Positions 1 to 8,380 of a stretch of 53,592 nt of DNA are shown one piece after another. How positions within the stretch are numbered: position 1 is the first letter of the stretch; the number at the start of each line of letters is the position of its first letter. This DNA is from Shewanella surugensis. Lineage in GTDB: Bacteria > Pseudomonadota > Gammaproteobacteria > Enterobacterales > Shewanellaceae. Under the pieces are notes generated by a model. The model was not told where the DNA came from and searched no databases. It saw only the letters and a program-made list of their open reading frames with translations. The position numbers were made by a program, and so were the translations under genes. The DNA lies in assembly GCF_023284005.1 (NCBI RefSeq), contig NZ_JAKIKS010000028.1, forward strand, positions 1-53,592, given 5' to 3'.

Positions 1-30
1 AACCCACTCTTCATGAGAACGCTTAGTCAT
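1..30 (-). CDS. Possible start of IS66-type transposase accessory protein (partial)
   Basis: On the minus strand an ATG at 28-30 is preceded by a good ribosome binding site (AGGAGTT, read from 33-40) and opens a frame, MTKRSHEEWV, that runs off the left edge. From memory this basic start with a W at about residue 9 resembles the small first ORF (tnpA) of IS66-type elements. Only ten codons are visible, so the family assignment is weak. I could not find an IS66-like terminal repeat in the following 350 bases. Confidence 0.35.
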   Translation of the reverse strand, partial: MTKRSHEEWV

Positions 31-382
31 ATTAACTCCTGATATCATAGTCAGGGGTTAACATAAGGGATCGATGAACACGGTTGAAGATGTACTTGCT
101 CGGACGGTTACCGTTCTCTGCATAAATATAAATGATTTTATTGACATGATAAGTGCAGATAAATTTCAATGAATAGGGGAAGTCTACTGTATAAACAAAG
201 ACATTGAGACATTATTTAACTAGTATATGAAGGGGAACAGACAAGAATTTTTTTAACACTCTTTTCTGAGTTATCTGCAGCCCACAAAAGATAGAAAGAC
301 GAACGTACCAACTGGTATCAGTCCGTGTTATTACAAACGATAGATAAAAGTTATTACCGCAGTCTCTATGGCCTATTAACCC
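31..382. other. Non-coding stretch between partial IS-like gene and paralogue cluster
   Basis: About 350 AT-rich bases with no convincing gene on either strand. If the left-edge gene is an insertion-sequence gene, its terminal repeat and promoter should lie here, but I could not identify a repeat by eye. Confidence 0.4.
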
Positions 383-736
383 TTATCCCTGAATAGTCTG
401 TGACTGTAAAAAGTGATACAGTTCATCAATACTATCACTTTCAAAAATAATCTCACTATCTTCATAATGAAACACATCTGGATACTCTTCTACATACCCA
501 TCTTCCCCTGCGGGGTATTCTCCAAGATGATTAACGCTCAGTACTGAATATTGAGAGGTAACCATTTCATCATCCATGGAACCTGCATAATCCACCCTTA
601 AGACAAAATAGGCATTCTCGGTACAAAAAGTATAATGAGAACAAATACCGTCACCCATTTTTTCATCATTCACTAAGGGGAAAGATGAAAAATCTAAAGC
701 TATTTTCTGCTCATTTCTACCTTGATATTGAAGCAT
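383..736 (-). CDS. Hypothetical small acidic protein, paralogue A of tandem family
   Basis: A 117-aa acidic protein of unknown function. It is the most divergent of four neighbouring minus-strand paralogues. Shared features are the start M-x-x-Y/F-Q, a hydrophobic FxxFPxxxD segment near residues 17-25, a central VLRVDYA strand aligning with LWVNYA of the next gene, and a C-terminal pattern ExxFESxSxxxLxxFL. It has no signal peptide or membrane segment, so it is probably cytoplasmic. The ATG is preceded by a very strong AGGAGG site. Tandem arrays of small divergent cytoplasmic proteins are often immunity or accessory proteins of polymorphic toxin loci. That is only a guess here, because no toxin is visible. 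Confidence 0.7.
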   Translation of the reverse strand: MLQYQGRNEQKIALDFSSFPLVNDEKMGDGICSHYTFCTENAYFVLRVDYAGSMDDEMVTSQYSVLSVNHLGEYPAGEDGYVEEYPDVFHYEDSEIIFESDSIDELYHFLQSQTIQG

Positions 737-820
737 GATAAAACCTCCTTTTTATATTAACACTCAATAAATGTCATATTTCATCGTAATTAACGACTTT
801 CATTTCCTCATTCACGTTAT

Positions 821-1186
821 CTATACCTTTGATTTCATATTTTCCAGCACCTGAAACGGCACCAAAAAACGAAAAAGTCCTTCTACTGATTCACTCTCAA
901 ATACAACTTCCGTCGTTTCATCGTGCACGATGTCAGGTAAATTATCTGTTCCTATGTTTCTAGCAGTACGCACTAAATAACGAGGGTAATCATTTGAACG
1001 CTCTTCAGGCTTAGCGTAATTAACCCACAAAACTAAATATTCTCCAGATTTTATTCGACTTTCACAGTGAAATAAAAAACTCGGACAATCATCATCATTC
1101 CAGCTTTTATCATGTAAAAAAGGAAAGTCTGAGAGATCAAATCCTAAATCAAAATCTTTCCCGAATTCATCCTGAAATTGATACAT
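821..1186 (-). CDS. Hypothetical small acidic protein, paralogue B of tandem family
   Basis: A 121-aa soluble acidic protein of unknown function. It aligns along its length with the gene at 1483-1842: FGKxFxLGFDL near residues 8-18, CPSFxFH near 34-40, LWV near 53-55, PRYxVxTAxNxGT near 67-80, PxIVHDE, and a C-terminal FRFLxPFQ. The ATG follows a GAGG ribosome site with a short T spacer. It sits 84 bp upstream of paralogue A on the same strand, so the two may be co-transcribed. Nothing in it identifies a catalytic site. Confidence 0.75.
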   Translation of the reverse strand: MYQFQDEFGKDFDLGFDLSDFPFLHDKSWNDDDCPSFLFHCESRIKSGEYLVLWVNYAKPEERSNDYPRYLVRTARNIGTDNLPDIVHDETTEVVFESESVEGLFRFLVPFQVLENMKSKV

Positions 1187-1482
1187 AAAAACCTCAACTC
1201 TGAATGTTAGAAAATCAATCTACAACCTCCATGTCTTATATGACAATCTTAAAGGGCTACAAAAAAATAGAATAAATAACCTAGATATAATTCTACTCTC
1301 CATTAATAGTAATTACGCCCACTCTATTAGATTAATTAATCTTCCCCAAATAACCTCAGGTTATGAGCAATCTTTTTATCATCAACAAAAAAACAACCCC
1401 AAAATTATTCAAAGGTCAATAAAAACAATAAAAATCAACATATAAAGATAAAATATAATTCTATAATCAATATATTTAGCAT

Positions 1483-1842
1483 CTAGCTCACTTTAAGAGC
1501 ATCCAACATTTGAAAAGGAGCTAAGAATCGGTAAAGCGCCTTAACATCTTCACTAGCAAAAAGGATCTTACTATTTTCATCATGTACAATTTCAGGAGCC
1601 GCTACCGTACCAAAGTTTGTCGCCGTTAACACTGAATAACGAGGAAAATCGCAACCTATCATTGAGATATCTTTGTTCTCTACCCACAGTAATAGATACT
1701 TTTTATCGTTCGGAGGCAAACTATGAAAAACAAAACTAGGACATTCATCAAGATGAAAACTCAAATTATCTAAAAAAGAAAAAGTTTTTAAATCAAAGCC
1801 TAAGTTAAAGTTTTTGCCAAACTCCCGTTGATATATATGCAT
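1483..1842 (-). CDS. Hypothetical small acidic protein, paralogue C of tandem family
   Basis: A 119-aa soluble protein of unknown function and the closest relative of the gene at 821-1186. They share FGKxFxLGFDL, CPSFxFH, LWV, the PRYxVxTAxNxGT block, the IVHDE motif and the terminal RFLxPFQ. The start ATG has a GGGAG ribosome site 6-7 bases upstream. Intergenic spacers on both sides are very AT-rich. The arrangement suggests repeated tandem duplication followed by divergence. Function cannot be assigned. Confidence 0.75.
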   Translation of the reverse strand: MHIYQREFGKNFNLGFDLKTFSFLDNLSFHLDECPSFVFHSLPPNDKKYLLLWVENKDISMIGCDFPRYSVLTATNFGTVAAPEIVHDENSKILFASEDVKALYRFLAPFQMLDALKVS

Positions 1843-2263
1843 AACATTCTCCCTACAAACCGCCTGTCTAAATCTCCCTATATGTCTAATGACGATAAAA
1901 TCATATTAATAAAGCTATAGTGTTTTAAGAAACAAACACCACTAAAATACCTTGTTACAAAATTCATAATACTATGCATCTGGTTAAAATTCGCCCTACT
2001 GTTAGAATGAATCAATAATTAAAAGGAATATATAAATCAAAGGAATATATAAATTTAAACTTATTTATTAAGCAGTTAGATGTAAAAACACCTATAAGTA
2101 ACAACAAAATAGTGTAAAAATACATTTAATCGACTATTTCGATTTTTAGACAAATATTGATCCTGTAACTAGCTTTAAAGGTTGAGTCAATATGTGATAG
2201 TCGATTTCTCATTGTTCAAATTTAAGAAAAGACACTAATTCAACTTCAGCGTAAAAAACATCA
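1843..2263. other. AT-rich spacer within paralogue cluster
   Basis: About 420 very AT-rich bases without a supportable gene. A short direct repeat (AAGGAATATATAAAT) occurs twice in succession around 2024-2055. It presumably contains the promoter of the upstream-facing paralogue C. Confidence 0.4.
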
Positions 2264-2599
2264 TTACTGGAATTCCATTAAGTAACGACAAAGCTCATTA
2301 CTCGACTCACTTTCAAATAACAAGGGGCTCCCTTCCACCTGAGTAAAGTCAACACCCATTAAATCAGACACTCTCGCTTCTAATACCGTATAACGAATAT
2401 GATGCTGTAAACGTAATGATGTATCTAAATAATCGACCCACAACACTTGGTAGCATCACTGGCCAGAACGATCTAAATGACCAAAAATAAAACTTGGGCA
2501 TCTATCTTCATGTCTACTTTTATCGTTTAAAAATGGACAAATAGCTAAATCAAAACCAAGATCAAAATTTTCACCAAACGCTTTCTGATATCGATACAT
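2264..2599 (-). pseudogene. Paralogue D of tandem family, interrupted by one TGA
   Basis: Reading from an ATG at 2597-2599, which has a GAGG ribosome site, gives a full-length family member of 111 codons: FGxNFDLGFDL, CPSFIF, VLWVDYLD, RYTVLEAR, and a terminal FESESxxELCRYL. The frame is broken only by a TGA at codon 48 (2456-2458). No frameshift is needed. A shorter open frame restarts at a GTG at 2446. A single nonsense mutation in an otherwise intact gene suggests recent inactivation. A sequencing error or readthrough cannot be excluded. Confidence 0.7.
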
Positions 2600-3057
2600 A
2601 ACAAACCTCTATCTGACATCAAATATATCACTTTCATTCTACGCTAAGCACCCCAGTCAAAAAAGCAGCAATCCAATCATTACTTAGATTGAATAGCAGT
2701 CAATAAATCACTATTAGAAAGATGTGTTATTAAAGAACGGCCACCAACTTAAGTAAACGAAATCACTAAGGGACGTGGATTTTTTCGGATTATTTCTGCA
2801 GCAGGTTGCGGGTTATTAATACAAGGTAGAGCTCGTGTGGTATCGTTGTTCTCGACTTTTATTCGAACGTCGTTCTACCTTCCCATCTATGGGTCGTACA
2901 TCAATAAGTGATACGCAGTAGGAAAACAGCCACACACGCTATTTGACTAAATGTATTTAATCTTGTTCTGAATACTCACTATAAGAAACATTCTCAACTC
3001 AGCCTAATGCTTTTCTCTTATATACTAAACCATACCCCCCTAAAAAATGGAATCATC
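2600..3057. other. Intergenic region upstream of the methyltransferase gene
   Basis: About 460 bases separating the minus-strand paralogue cluster from the + strand methyltransferase gene. An open stretch around 2762-2905 (+ strand, ending in TGA) lacks a start codon and ribosome site. I do not recognise its translation and treat it as non-coding or as a decayed remnant. Confidence 0.4.
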
Positions 3058-3855
3058 ATGCTCGATAAAAGTCGCTTATCTGCAAAAATAGACACTCAAA
3101 ATGAAATTGAAAAGTTTAATAAATTAGCAAAAGAATGGCGAGATCCCAAGGGTAAGTTTAAGCATGTTAAAACCTTTAATCAAACAAGATTTAAAAACAT
3201 TAGATCGGCCATCAACAAGCACTTTGATCGCGATCTAAATCAAGATCACCCCTTTCGAGCGATCGATTTACTCGATATTGGTTGTGGCGCAGGGCTATTA
3301 TCAGAACCCTTAGCCGATCTGGGGGCAAACGTCACAGGGATCGATGCTAGTGCGATGAATATTTCCATCGCTAAAGAGCATGCACAAAGTAAAAAAATCA
3401 AGGTAAACTATCAACATTGTTTAGCGGAAGAACTTCTCACGAATAACATAGCGGGTGTAGACAAAAAGTTAATATTAAAAGGATATGATGTGATATTGAA
3501 TACTGAAGTCATTGAGCATGTTAATGATAAATCAAAGCTTATCCATACTTGCTGCCAATTATTACGACCAAATGGATTATTAATAATGGCAACATTAAAT
3601 CGCACCATTAAATCATATCTAATTGCGATAATAGGGGCTGAATATATTATGCGATACCTACCCATTGGTACTCATCAGTGGAAACACTTTGTCAAACCAA
3701 GCGAAATAATCACACAATTACACACTCATCAAGTTAATGTGCTTTATAGTCAGGGCATGAGCTTGAATCCTTTCACTCATCGATGGTATACACACAAAAA
3801 TACCGATGTTAATTACCTTCTTTACGCCACAAAACCTAAACTGATTAAAACATAA
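3058..3855 (+). CDS. UbiG-like SAM-dependent O-methyltransferase
   Basis: A class I SAM-dependent methyltransferase of 265 aa from the chosen ATG, related to the ubiquinone O-methyltransferase UbiG/Coq3. An N-terminal FNKLAKEWRDPKGKFK block is followed by motif I (LLDIGCGAGLLSEPLA), the acidic end of strand 2 (VTGIDAS), NTEVIEHV as the post-I/II region, and LLRPNGLLIMATLNR. The W-x-D-P-x-G-x-F-K start resembles alphaproteobacterial or mitochondrial-type UbiG more than the usual gammaproteobacterial one. An upstream in-frame ATG at 3007 would add 17 hydrophobic residues. I prefer 3058 because the family normally begins near MLDKSRLSAK. Neither start has a strong ribosome site. The exact substrate is unproven, and a second ubiG elsewhere is possible. 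Confidence 0.75.
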   Translation: MLDKSRLSAKIDTQNEIEKFNKLAKEWRDPKGKFKHVKTFNQTRFKNIRSAINKHFDRDLNQDHPFRAIDLLDIGCGAGLLSEPLADLGANVTGIDASAMNISIAKEHAQSKKIKVNYQHCLAEELLTNNIAGVDKKLILKGYDVILNTEVIEHVNDKSKLIHTCCQLLRPNGLLIMATLNRTIKSYLIAIIGAEYIMRYLPIGTHQWKHFVKPSEIITQLHTHQVNVLYSQGMSLNPFTHRWYTHKNTDVNYLLYATKPKLIKT

Positions 3856-3928
3856 ATTTCACTCTAGATTGCTAAAGCTATTTCACTTATCATCCCTTCA
3901 AATTAGCCGTATAAAGACAGGAATAATT

Positions 3929-4369
3929 GTGTCAAAGATTGATATCATCGTTGGAACAACCTTAGGTAATGCCGAATATGTTGCCGATGAAATCGCCTCT
4001 GAACTCACCGCATTAGGGCATGAGATCCAGTTGCATTTAACCCCGAATCGAACAGAATTAACGCAAGATTCACTCTGGTTTATCGTATCATCGACTCATG
4101 GAGCAGGCGATCTACCCGATAATATTCAACCTTTTTTTAATGAGATCGAACAAAACCAACCCGATCTAAGTCACAAGAAGTTCATTATTTGTGCGATTGG
4201 AGATTCTAGCTACGATACGTTTTGTCACGGCCCAACCAAGCTAGAATGCCTACTTGAACACTGCTCGGCTAAAGCCTGTGTGGATAAGATTGAAATAGAT
4301 GTTCAGCGCGATCCCATACCTGAGAAGGCCGCATTATCTTGGATCCTTAAAAGGCAAGATCGACTTTAA
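3929..4369 (+). CDS. mioC: MioC-like flavodoxin
   Basis: A small FMN-binding flavodoxin-fold protein of 146 aa, the usual length of MioC. Visible features are the phosphate-binding segment VGTTLGNAEYVADEI, the second FMN loop SSTHGAGDLPDNI, and the third loop AIGDSSYDTFCHGP. Cytoplasmic MioC is an electron-transfer protein needed for biotin synthase activity in E. coli. I chose the GTG at 3929 because CAGGA lies 7 bases upstream and the protein then starts at the flavodoxin fold. The longer frame from a TTG at 3869 adds 20 unlikely residues. It lies immediately left of oriC, as in E. coli, where mioC transcription runs toward the origin. Confidence 0.9.
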   Translation: MSKIDIIVGTTLGNAEYVADEIASELTALGHEIQLHLTPNRTELTQDSLWFIVSSTHGAGDLPDNIQPFFNEIEQNQPDLSHKKFIICAIGDSSYDTFCHGPTKLECLLEHCSAKACVDKIEIDVQRDPIPEKAALSWILKRQDRL

Positions 4370-4419
4370 GATCGAAAACACCAGATCGCATCTAGATCCA
4401 CTCACAAGTTAGATCGTGT

Positions 4420-4428
4420 TTATCCACA
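4420..4428 (+). promoter_or_regulatory. DnaA box, perfect consensus
   Basis: TTATCCACA, identical to the high-affinity DnaA box (R1 type), near the mioC side of the origin. Confidence 0.9.
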
Positions 4429-4452
4429 TATTGTCGTCTTATTGTATAAAAG

Positions 4453-4461
4453 TGTGGGTAA
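4453..4461 (-). promoter_or_regulatory. DnaA box, one mismatch
   Basis: Reads TTACCCACA on the minus strand, one mismatch from the consensus. The same variant recurs at 4630-4638. Confidence 0.65.
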
Positions 4462-4525
4462 GCTATTATTTACCCCCAGTAGAACTCTGTATTATTCAAC
4501 ACACGATCATGGTCAAGAACTACCC

Positions 4526-4534
4526 TGTGGATAA
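4526..4534 (-). promoter_or_regulatory. DnaA box, perfect consensus
   Basis: TTATCCACA on the minus strand, opposite in orientation to the box at 4420-4428. Confidence 0.88.
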
Positions 4535-4629
4535 AGCAGCGATCTATCCCCACGTTATATCCAGTTTGATCCCGATCTGATCACAGGAATATACTCTCAT
4601 TAAACATTGATTATAATAAAGAATATAGG

Positions 4630-4638
4630 TTACCCACA
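4630..4638 (+). promoter_or_regulatory. DnaA box, one mismatch
   Basis: TTACCCACA, one mismatch from the consensus. It is the box closest to the AT-rich unwinding segment. Confidence 0.65.
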
Positions 4639-4654
4639 GAAAAGTGCGATCTTA

Positions 4655-4707
4655 ATAGTAATAACAATAATAGATCTATATAAAGATCTTAAGATCTATT
4701 AAGCGAT
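4655..4707. promoter_or_regulatory. Probable DNA unwinding element of oriC
   Basis: An AT-rich segment with AGATCT at 4672-4677, 4684-4689 and 4692-4697, analogous in position and composition to the GATCT-starting 13-mers of E. coli oriC. It lies between the DnaA boxes and mnmG. Confidence 0.7.
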
Positions 4708-4814
4708 CGCACTGGATCAAAACAAGTGAAAATGATCGTTCACCTTCTGTCGATCAAATGCTAAAATGCCCTGCTTGAAATAAATTATGTCTTTTACCAA
4801 TCGAAGGTTATTTA

Positions 4815-6704
4815 ATGCTTTTTCATGAACGCTTTGATGTGATCGTTGTGGGTGGTGGTCATGCTGGCACAGAAGCGGCTTTAGCTGCAGCTAGAATGGG
4901 ATCAAAAACTCTACTTCTCACCCATAATATTGATACATTAGGACAAATGTCCTGTAACCCAGCCATAGGCGGAATTGGTAAAGGACATTTAGTCAAAGAA
5001 ATTGATGCCTTAGGTGGAGCAATGGCAACAGCCACTGATTTTGCAGGTATCCAATTTAGAACATTAAATTCCAGTAAAGGCCCAGCCGTTAGAGCAACAC
5101 GGGCTCAAGCTGATAGAAATTTATACAGACAAAAAATACAAAATATTTTACAAAATCAAACCAATTTACGTATTTTTCAACAAGCAGTAGATGATTTAGT
5201 TGTTGAAAATGAAAAAGTTACTGGTGTTGTAACACAAATGGGCTTGGCTTTTGAAGCACCGACTGTGGTATTAACTGCAGGTACATTTTTAGGGGGTAAA
5301 ATTCATATTGGACTTGAAAATTACAGTGGTGGCCGTGCTGGCGATCCTCCTGCAATTGCGCTTGCGCACCGATTACGTGAATTACCTATTCGAGTCGGTC
5401 GTTTAAAAACCGGAACACCACCAAGAATTGACGCCAATAGCATCGATTTTACCCAGATGTCAGAGCAAAAAGGAGATGATCCTCTCCCCGTAATGTCATT
5501 CTTAGGTCATGTAGGACAGCATCCAAAACAAGTCTCGTGTCATATTACTCACACTAACGAACAAACTCATGAGATTATTCGAGGTGGTTTAAATCGAAGT
5601 CCTATGTATTCTGGTGTTATTGAAGGCATTGGGCCACGCTATTGTCCTTCAATTGAAGATAAAGTACATCGCTTTGCAGATAAAAATTCTCACCAGATCT
5701 TTATTGAACCAGAAGGATTAAATACTAATGAGATCTATCCCAATGGGATCTCAACAAGTTTACCCTTTGATGTTCAACTGAATTTAGTGCGATCGATCAA
5801 AGGGATGGCACACGCTCAGATCATAAGGCCAGGTTATGCGATCGAATATGATTATTTTGATCCACGGGATCTTAAAAATTCATTAGAAACAAAAACCATC
5901 AGTGGGTTATTTTTCGCGGGGCAGATCAATGGCACAACAGGTTATGAAGAAGCGGGAGCTCAAGGTTTACTCGCTGGCATGAATGCAGCTTTACAGGTTC
6001 AAGGAAAAGAAGCTTGGTGCCCACGACGTGATGAAGCCTATTTAGGTGTACTCGTTGATGATTTATCGACGCTAGGAACGAAAGAACCTTACCGTATGTT
6101 TACCAGTCGAGCGGAGTACCGTTTATTATTACGTGAAGATAATGCTGATTTACGTTTAACAGATAAAGGGCATAAATTAGGGTTAGTTGATGATCATCGC
6201 TGGGCTATATTTAATGAGAAAAAAGAAGCAATTGAATTAGAATTACAACGTCTTCGTAGTCAATGGGTTCATCCTAATTCACCACTAATTGATGTATTAA
6301 ATCCAGCATTAAATTCTCCTATCGCGAGAGAAGCGTCTTTTGAAGAGTTATTAAGACGCCCTGAAATGGATTATCCGAAACTAATGGCGCTAGAAGGATT
6401 TGGCCCAGGACTTGAAAATAAACAAGCGGCTGAGCAAGTGCAAATTCAAGTGAAATATTCAGGTTATATTCAGCGTCAGCAAGATGAAATCGATAAAGCC
6501 ATTCGTCATGAAACGACAGGATTACCGTTAGATTTAGATTACCAAGAAGTCCCTGGATTATCGAATGAAGTGATTGCTAAGATGAATGAACATAAGCCAG
6601 AAAGTATAGGTCAAGCTTCTCGGATTTCAGGTATGACACCCGCTGCAATCTCTATTTTATTAGTGCATTTGAAGAAACGGGGTTTATTAAGAAAAAAAGC
6701 TTAA
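4815..6704 (+). CDS. mnmG: tRNA U34 carboxymethylaminomethyl-modifying enzyme MnmG (GidA)
   Basis: A 629-aa FAD-dependent enzyme that, with MnmE, installs the carboxymethylaminomethyl group on wobble uridine 34 of certain tRNAs in the cytoplasm. The N-terminal dinucleotide-binding motif is [19 protein letters not shown]. GidA-family signatures follow: [39 protein letters not shown], the second FAD segment [16 protein letters not shown], and [17 protein letters not shown]. The length matches the family. The ATG has an AAGG site nine bases upstream. It starts about 100 bp past the origin unwinding segment, so its transcription leads away from oriC. Its 5' two thirds are also rich in GATC. Confidence 0.97.
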   Translation: MLFHERFDVIVVGGGHAGTEAALAAARMGSKTLLLTHNIDTLGQMSCNPAIGGIGKGHLVKEIDALGGAMATATDFAGIQFRTLNSSKGPAVRATRAQADRNLYRQKIQNILQNQTNLRIFQQAVDDLVVENEKVTGVVTQMGLAFEAPTVVLTAGTFLGGKIHIGLENYSGGRAGDPPAIALAHRLRELPIRVGRLKTGTPPRIDANSIDFTQMSEQKGDDPLPVMSFLGHVGQHPKQVSCHITHTNEQTHEIIRGGLNRSPMYSGVIEGIGPRYCPSIEDKVHRFADKNSHQIFIEPEGLNTNEIYPNGISTSLPFDVQLNLVRSIKGMAHAQIIRPGYAIEYDYFDPRDLKNSLETKTISGLFFAGQINGTTGYEEAGAQGLLAGMNAALQVQGKEAWCPRRDEAYLGVLVDDLSTLGTKEPYRMFTSRAEYRLLLREDNADLRLTDKGHKLGLVDDHRWAIFNEKKEAIELELQRLRSQWVHPNSPLIDVLNPALNSPIAREASFEELLRRPEMDYPKLMALEGFGPGLENKQAAEQVQIQVKYSGYIQRQQDEIDKAIRHETTGLPLDLDYQEVPGLSNEVIAKMNEHKPESIGQASRISGMTPAAISILLVHLKKRGLLRKKA

Positions 6705-6716
6705 TAAAAAAGCACT

Positions 6717-6743
6717 GAGAAACCAATGGCTTCTCTTTATATT
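6717..6743 (+). terminator. Weak hairpin after mnmG
   Basis: An imperfect stem, GAGAA(A)CC paired with GG(C)TTCTC around an AAT loop (6717-6735), is followed by TTTATATTT. It could be a partial terminator or attenuator between mnmG and rsmG. Confidence 0.4.
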
Positions 6744-6812
6744 TGCGTAATAATGATAGTAAACTTATCACCTTAAACGGATTAATTAGCTTGTTCTTCG
6801 AGGATGTATTCT

Positions 6813-7448
6813 GTGTTATCAGCACAATTAAATGATTATCTGGCTACCATGGGCCTAACTGCGACAATGCAGCAAAAGCAACAATTACTTGATTTTGTTA
6901 GCATGCTACATAAATGGAATAAAGCTTATAATTTAACGGCTATTCGCGATCCCGAGCAGATGTTGATCAAACATATTATGGATAGTTTAGCGGTATCTGA
7001 ACATTTACAAGGTCAACGTTTTATTGATGTCGGTACGGGTCCCGGTTTACCTGGGATCCCACTTGCCATTTTAAATCCGGATAAAGAATTTGTATTACTC
7101 GATAGTTTAGGTAAGCGGATCCGTTTTCAAAAACAGGTTAAGTTTGATTTAGGCATTAGCAATATTAGCTCAGTAGAAAGTCGCGTAGAGGCATACCATC
7201 CTGAACAAAAATTTGATGGTGTACTGAGTCGAGCTTTTGCCTCTATTCAAGATATGTTGCATTGGTGTGTGCATTTACCGAACGAGACAGGTTGTTTTTA
7301 CGCCTTAAAAGGGCAGTTGTCCGCAGAAGAAATGAAAAATTTACCTAACGGGTTTGAAATCACCGATGTGATTGAATTAATAATACCTAAATTGGATGAG
7401 CAGCGGCATTTATTGCGAGTCGTAAAGCAAAATACATCATTAGTGTAA
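6813..7448 (+). CDS. rsmG: 16S rRNA (guanine527-N7)-methyltransferase RsmG (GidB)
   Basis: A 211-aa SAM-dependent methyltransferase that makes m7G527 in 16S rRNA. Family motifs are [20 protein letters not shown] near residues 30-50, [20 protein letters not shown] (SAM-binding motif I), [13 protein letters not shown], and [11 protein letters not shown]. An in-frame ATG at 6804 directly abuts the GAGG ribosome site. I therefore prefer the GTG at 6813, which has correct spacing and gives the start (V/M)LSAQL expected for this group. It is followed by parA after 128 bp, the usual mnmG-rsmG-parA-parB order. Confidence 0.95.
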   Translation: MLSAQLNDYLATMGLTATMQQKQQLLDFVSMLHKWNKAYNLTAIRDPEQMLIKHIMDSLAVSEHLQGQRFIDVGTGPGLPGIPLAILNPDKEFVLLDSLGKRIRFQKQVKFDLGISNISSVESRVEAYHPEQKFDGVLSRAFASIQDMLHWCVHLPNETGCFYALKGQLSAEEMKNLPNGFEITDVIELIIPKLDEQRHLLRVVKQNTSLV

Positions 7449-7576
7449 TTGAGTAGTTGCATTCTGCTGTAGCTTCAAGCAATTTGTATTGATTGCTGTG
7501 CAAAATTCATGCAGAAGTGATAGTCAGCAAATGAAGTGGAAGTTTTTTAAGTCGACATGACCGATAGGATGATATT

Positions 7577-8371
7577 TTGGGAAAAGTGATTGCCGTAGCC
7601 AACCAGAAAGGCGGTGTTGGAAAAACAACAACATGCGTTAATTTATCGGCCTCATTAGCAGCGACGAAACGTCGGGTTTTATTGATTGATCTCGATCCTC
7701 AAGGTAACGCCACCATGGGCAGTGGTATCGATAAGTATACGGTTGAGCATACTGCTTATGATTTGCTTGTAGAAGAAAAGCCTTTTTTTGAGGTTGTGTG
7801 TCGTGATACCAGTGGAAAATATGATCTCATTGCAGGGAATGCCGATGTAACGGCTGCCGAAGTCAAGTTGATGAACTTTTTCGCTCGAGAAGTTCGTTTG
7901 CGTAATGCGTTAGCACCGATTAAAGATGAATACGATTTTATCTTTATCGATTGCCCACCGTCACTCAATATGCTTACGGTTAATGCCATGTCAGCAGCTG
8001 ATTCTGTCATTGTGCCTATGCAATGTGAATATTATGCTTTAGAAGGGTTAACCGCATTAATGGATACAATTAGTCAATTGAGTTCAATGATTAATAATGG
8101 CCTGCATATTGAAGGCATTTTACGTACCATGTACGATCCTCGTAATCGTCTTTCTACCGATGTGTCTGATCAATTAAAACAGCATTTTGGTGAAAAAGTT
8201 TATCGTACTGTTATTCCTCGTAATGTTCGTTTAGCTGAAGCGCCTAGTTTTGGTACTCCTGCCATGTATTATGAAAAATCCAGTGCCGGAGCTAAAGCTT
8301 ATCTTGCTTTAGCGGGGGAAATTATTCGCCGTGAAGATGAGAACGCGAGCAATAAGCAAGCACAAGCTTAA
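7577..8371 (+). CDS. parA: Chromosome partitioning ATPase ParA (Soj)
   Basis: A 264-aa deviant-Walker ATPase that moves the ParB-parS complex of the origin region. The N-terminal KGGVGKTTT is the deviant Walker A motif with the signature lysine (about residues 11-19). LLIDLDPQGNA is motif A', and FIFIDCPPSLN is Walker B. The DNA-binding arginine region and the end RLAEAPSFG are typical of Soj-type proteins. The start is a TTG with an AGGAT site. No better start lies in frame, because the family begins exactly at M-G-K-V-I-A. parB follows after 9 bp, so the two are one operon. Confidence 0.96.
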   Translation: MGKVIAVANQKGGVGKTTTCVNLSASLAATKRRVLLIDLDPQGNATMGSGIDKYTVEHTAYDLLVEEKPFFEVVCRDTSGKYDLIAGNADVTAAEVKLMNFFAREVRLRNALAPIKDEYDFIFIDCPPSLNMLTVNAMSAADSVIVPMQCEYYALEGLTALMDTISQLSSMINNGLHIEGILRTMYDPRNRLSTDVSDQLKQHFGEKVYRTVIPRNVRLAEAPSFGTPAMYYEKSSAGAKAYLALAGEIIRREDENASNKQAQA

Positions 8372-8380
8372 GGGAATACT

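Larger units (their letters stand above)
4370..4760. other. oriC: Chromosomal replication origin (oriC)
   Basis: The intergenic region between mioC and mnmG, the classical oriC position. It contains about 17 GATC sites in roughly 400 bases, two perfect DnaA boxes (TTATCCACA at 4420-4428; complement at 4526-4534), and two one-mismatch boxes of TTACCCACA type (4453-4461 on the minus strand; 4630-4638 on the plus strand). An AT-rich segment with three AGATCT units lies on the mnmG side. This matches the order DnaA-box array then duplex-unwinding element, and the GATC density implies Dam methylation and SeqA control. The boundaries are inferred. Confidence 0.92.

Noticed and set aside
2456..2458. 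In-frame TGA as a selenocysteine codon
   Set aside because: Paralogues have no cysteine or catalytic residue at this place and no SECIS-like hairpin is apparent directly after it. A nonsense mutation is simpler.
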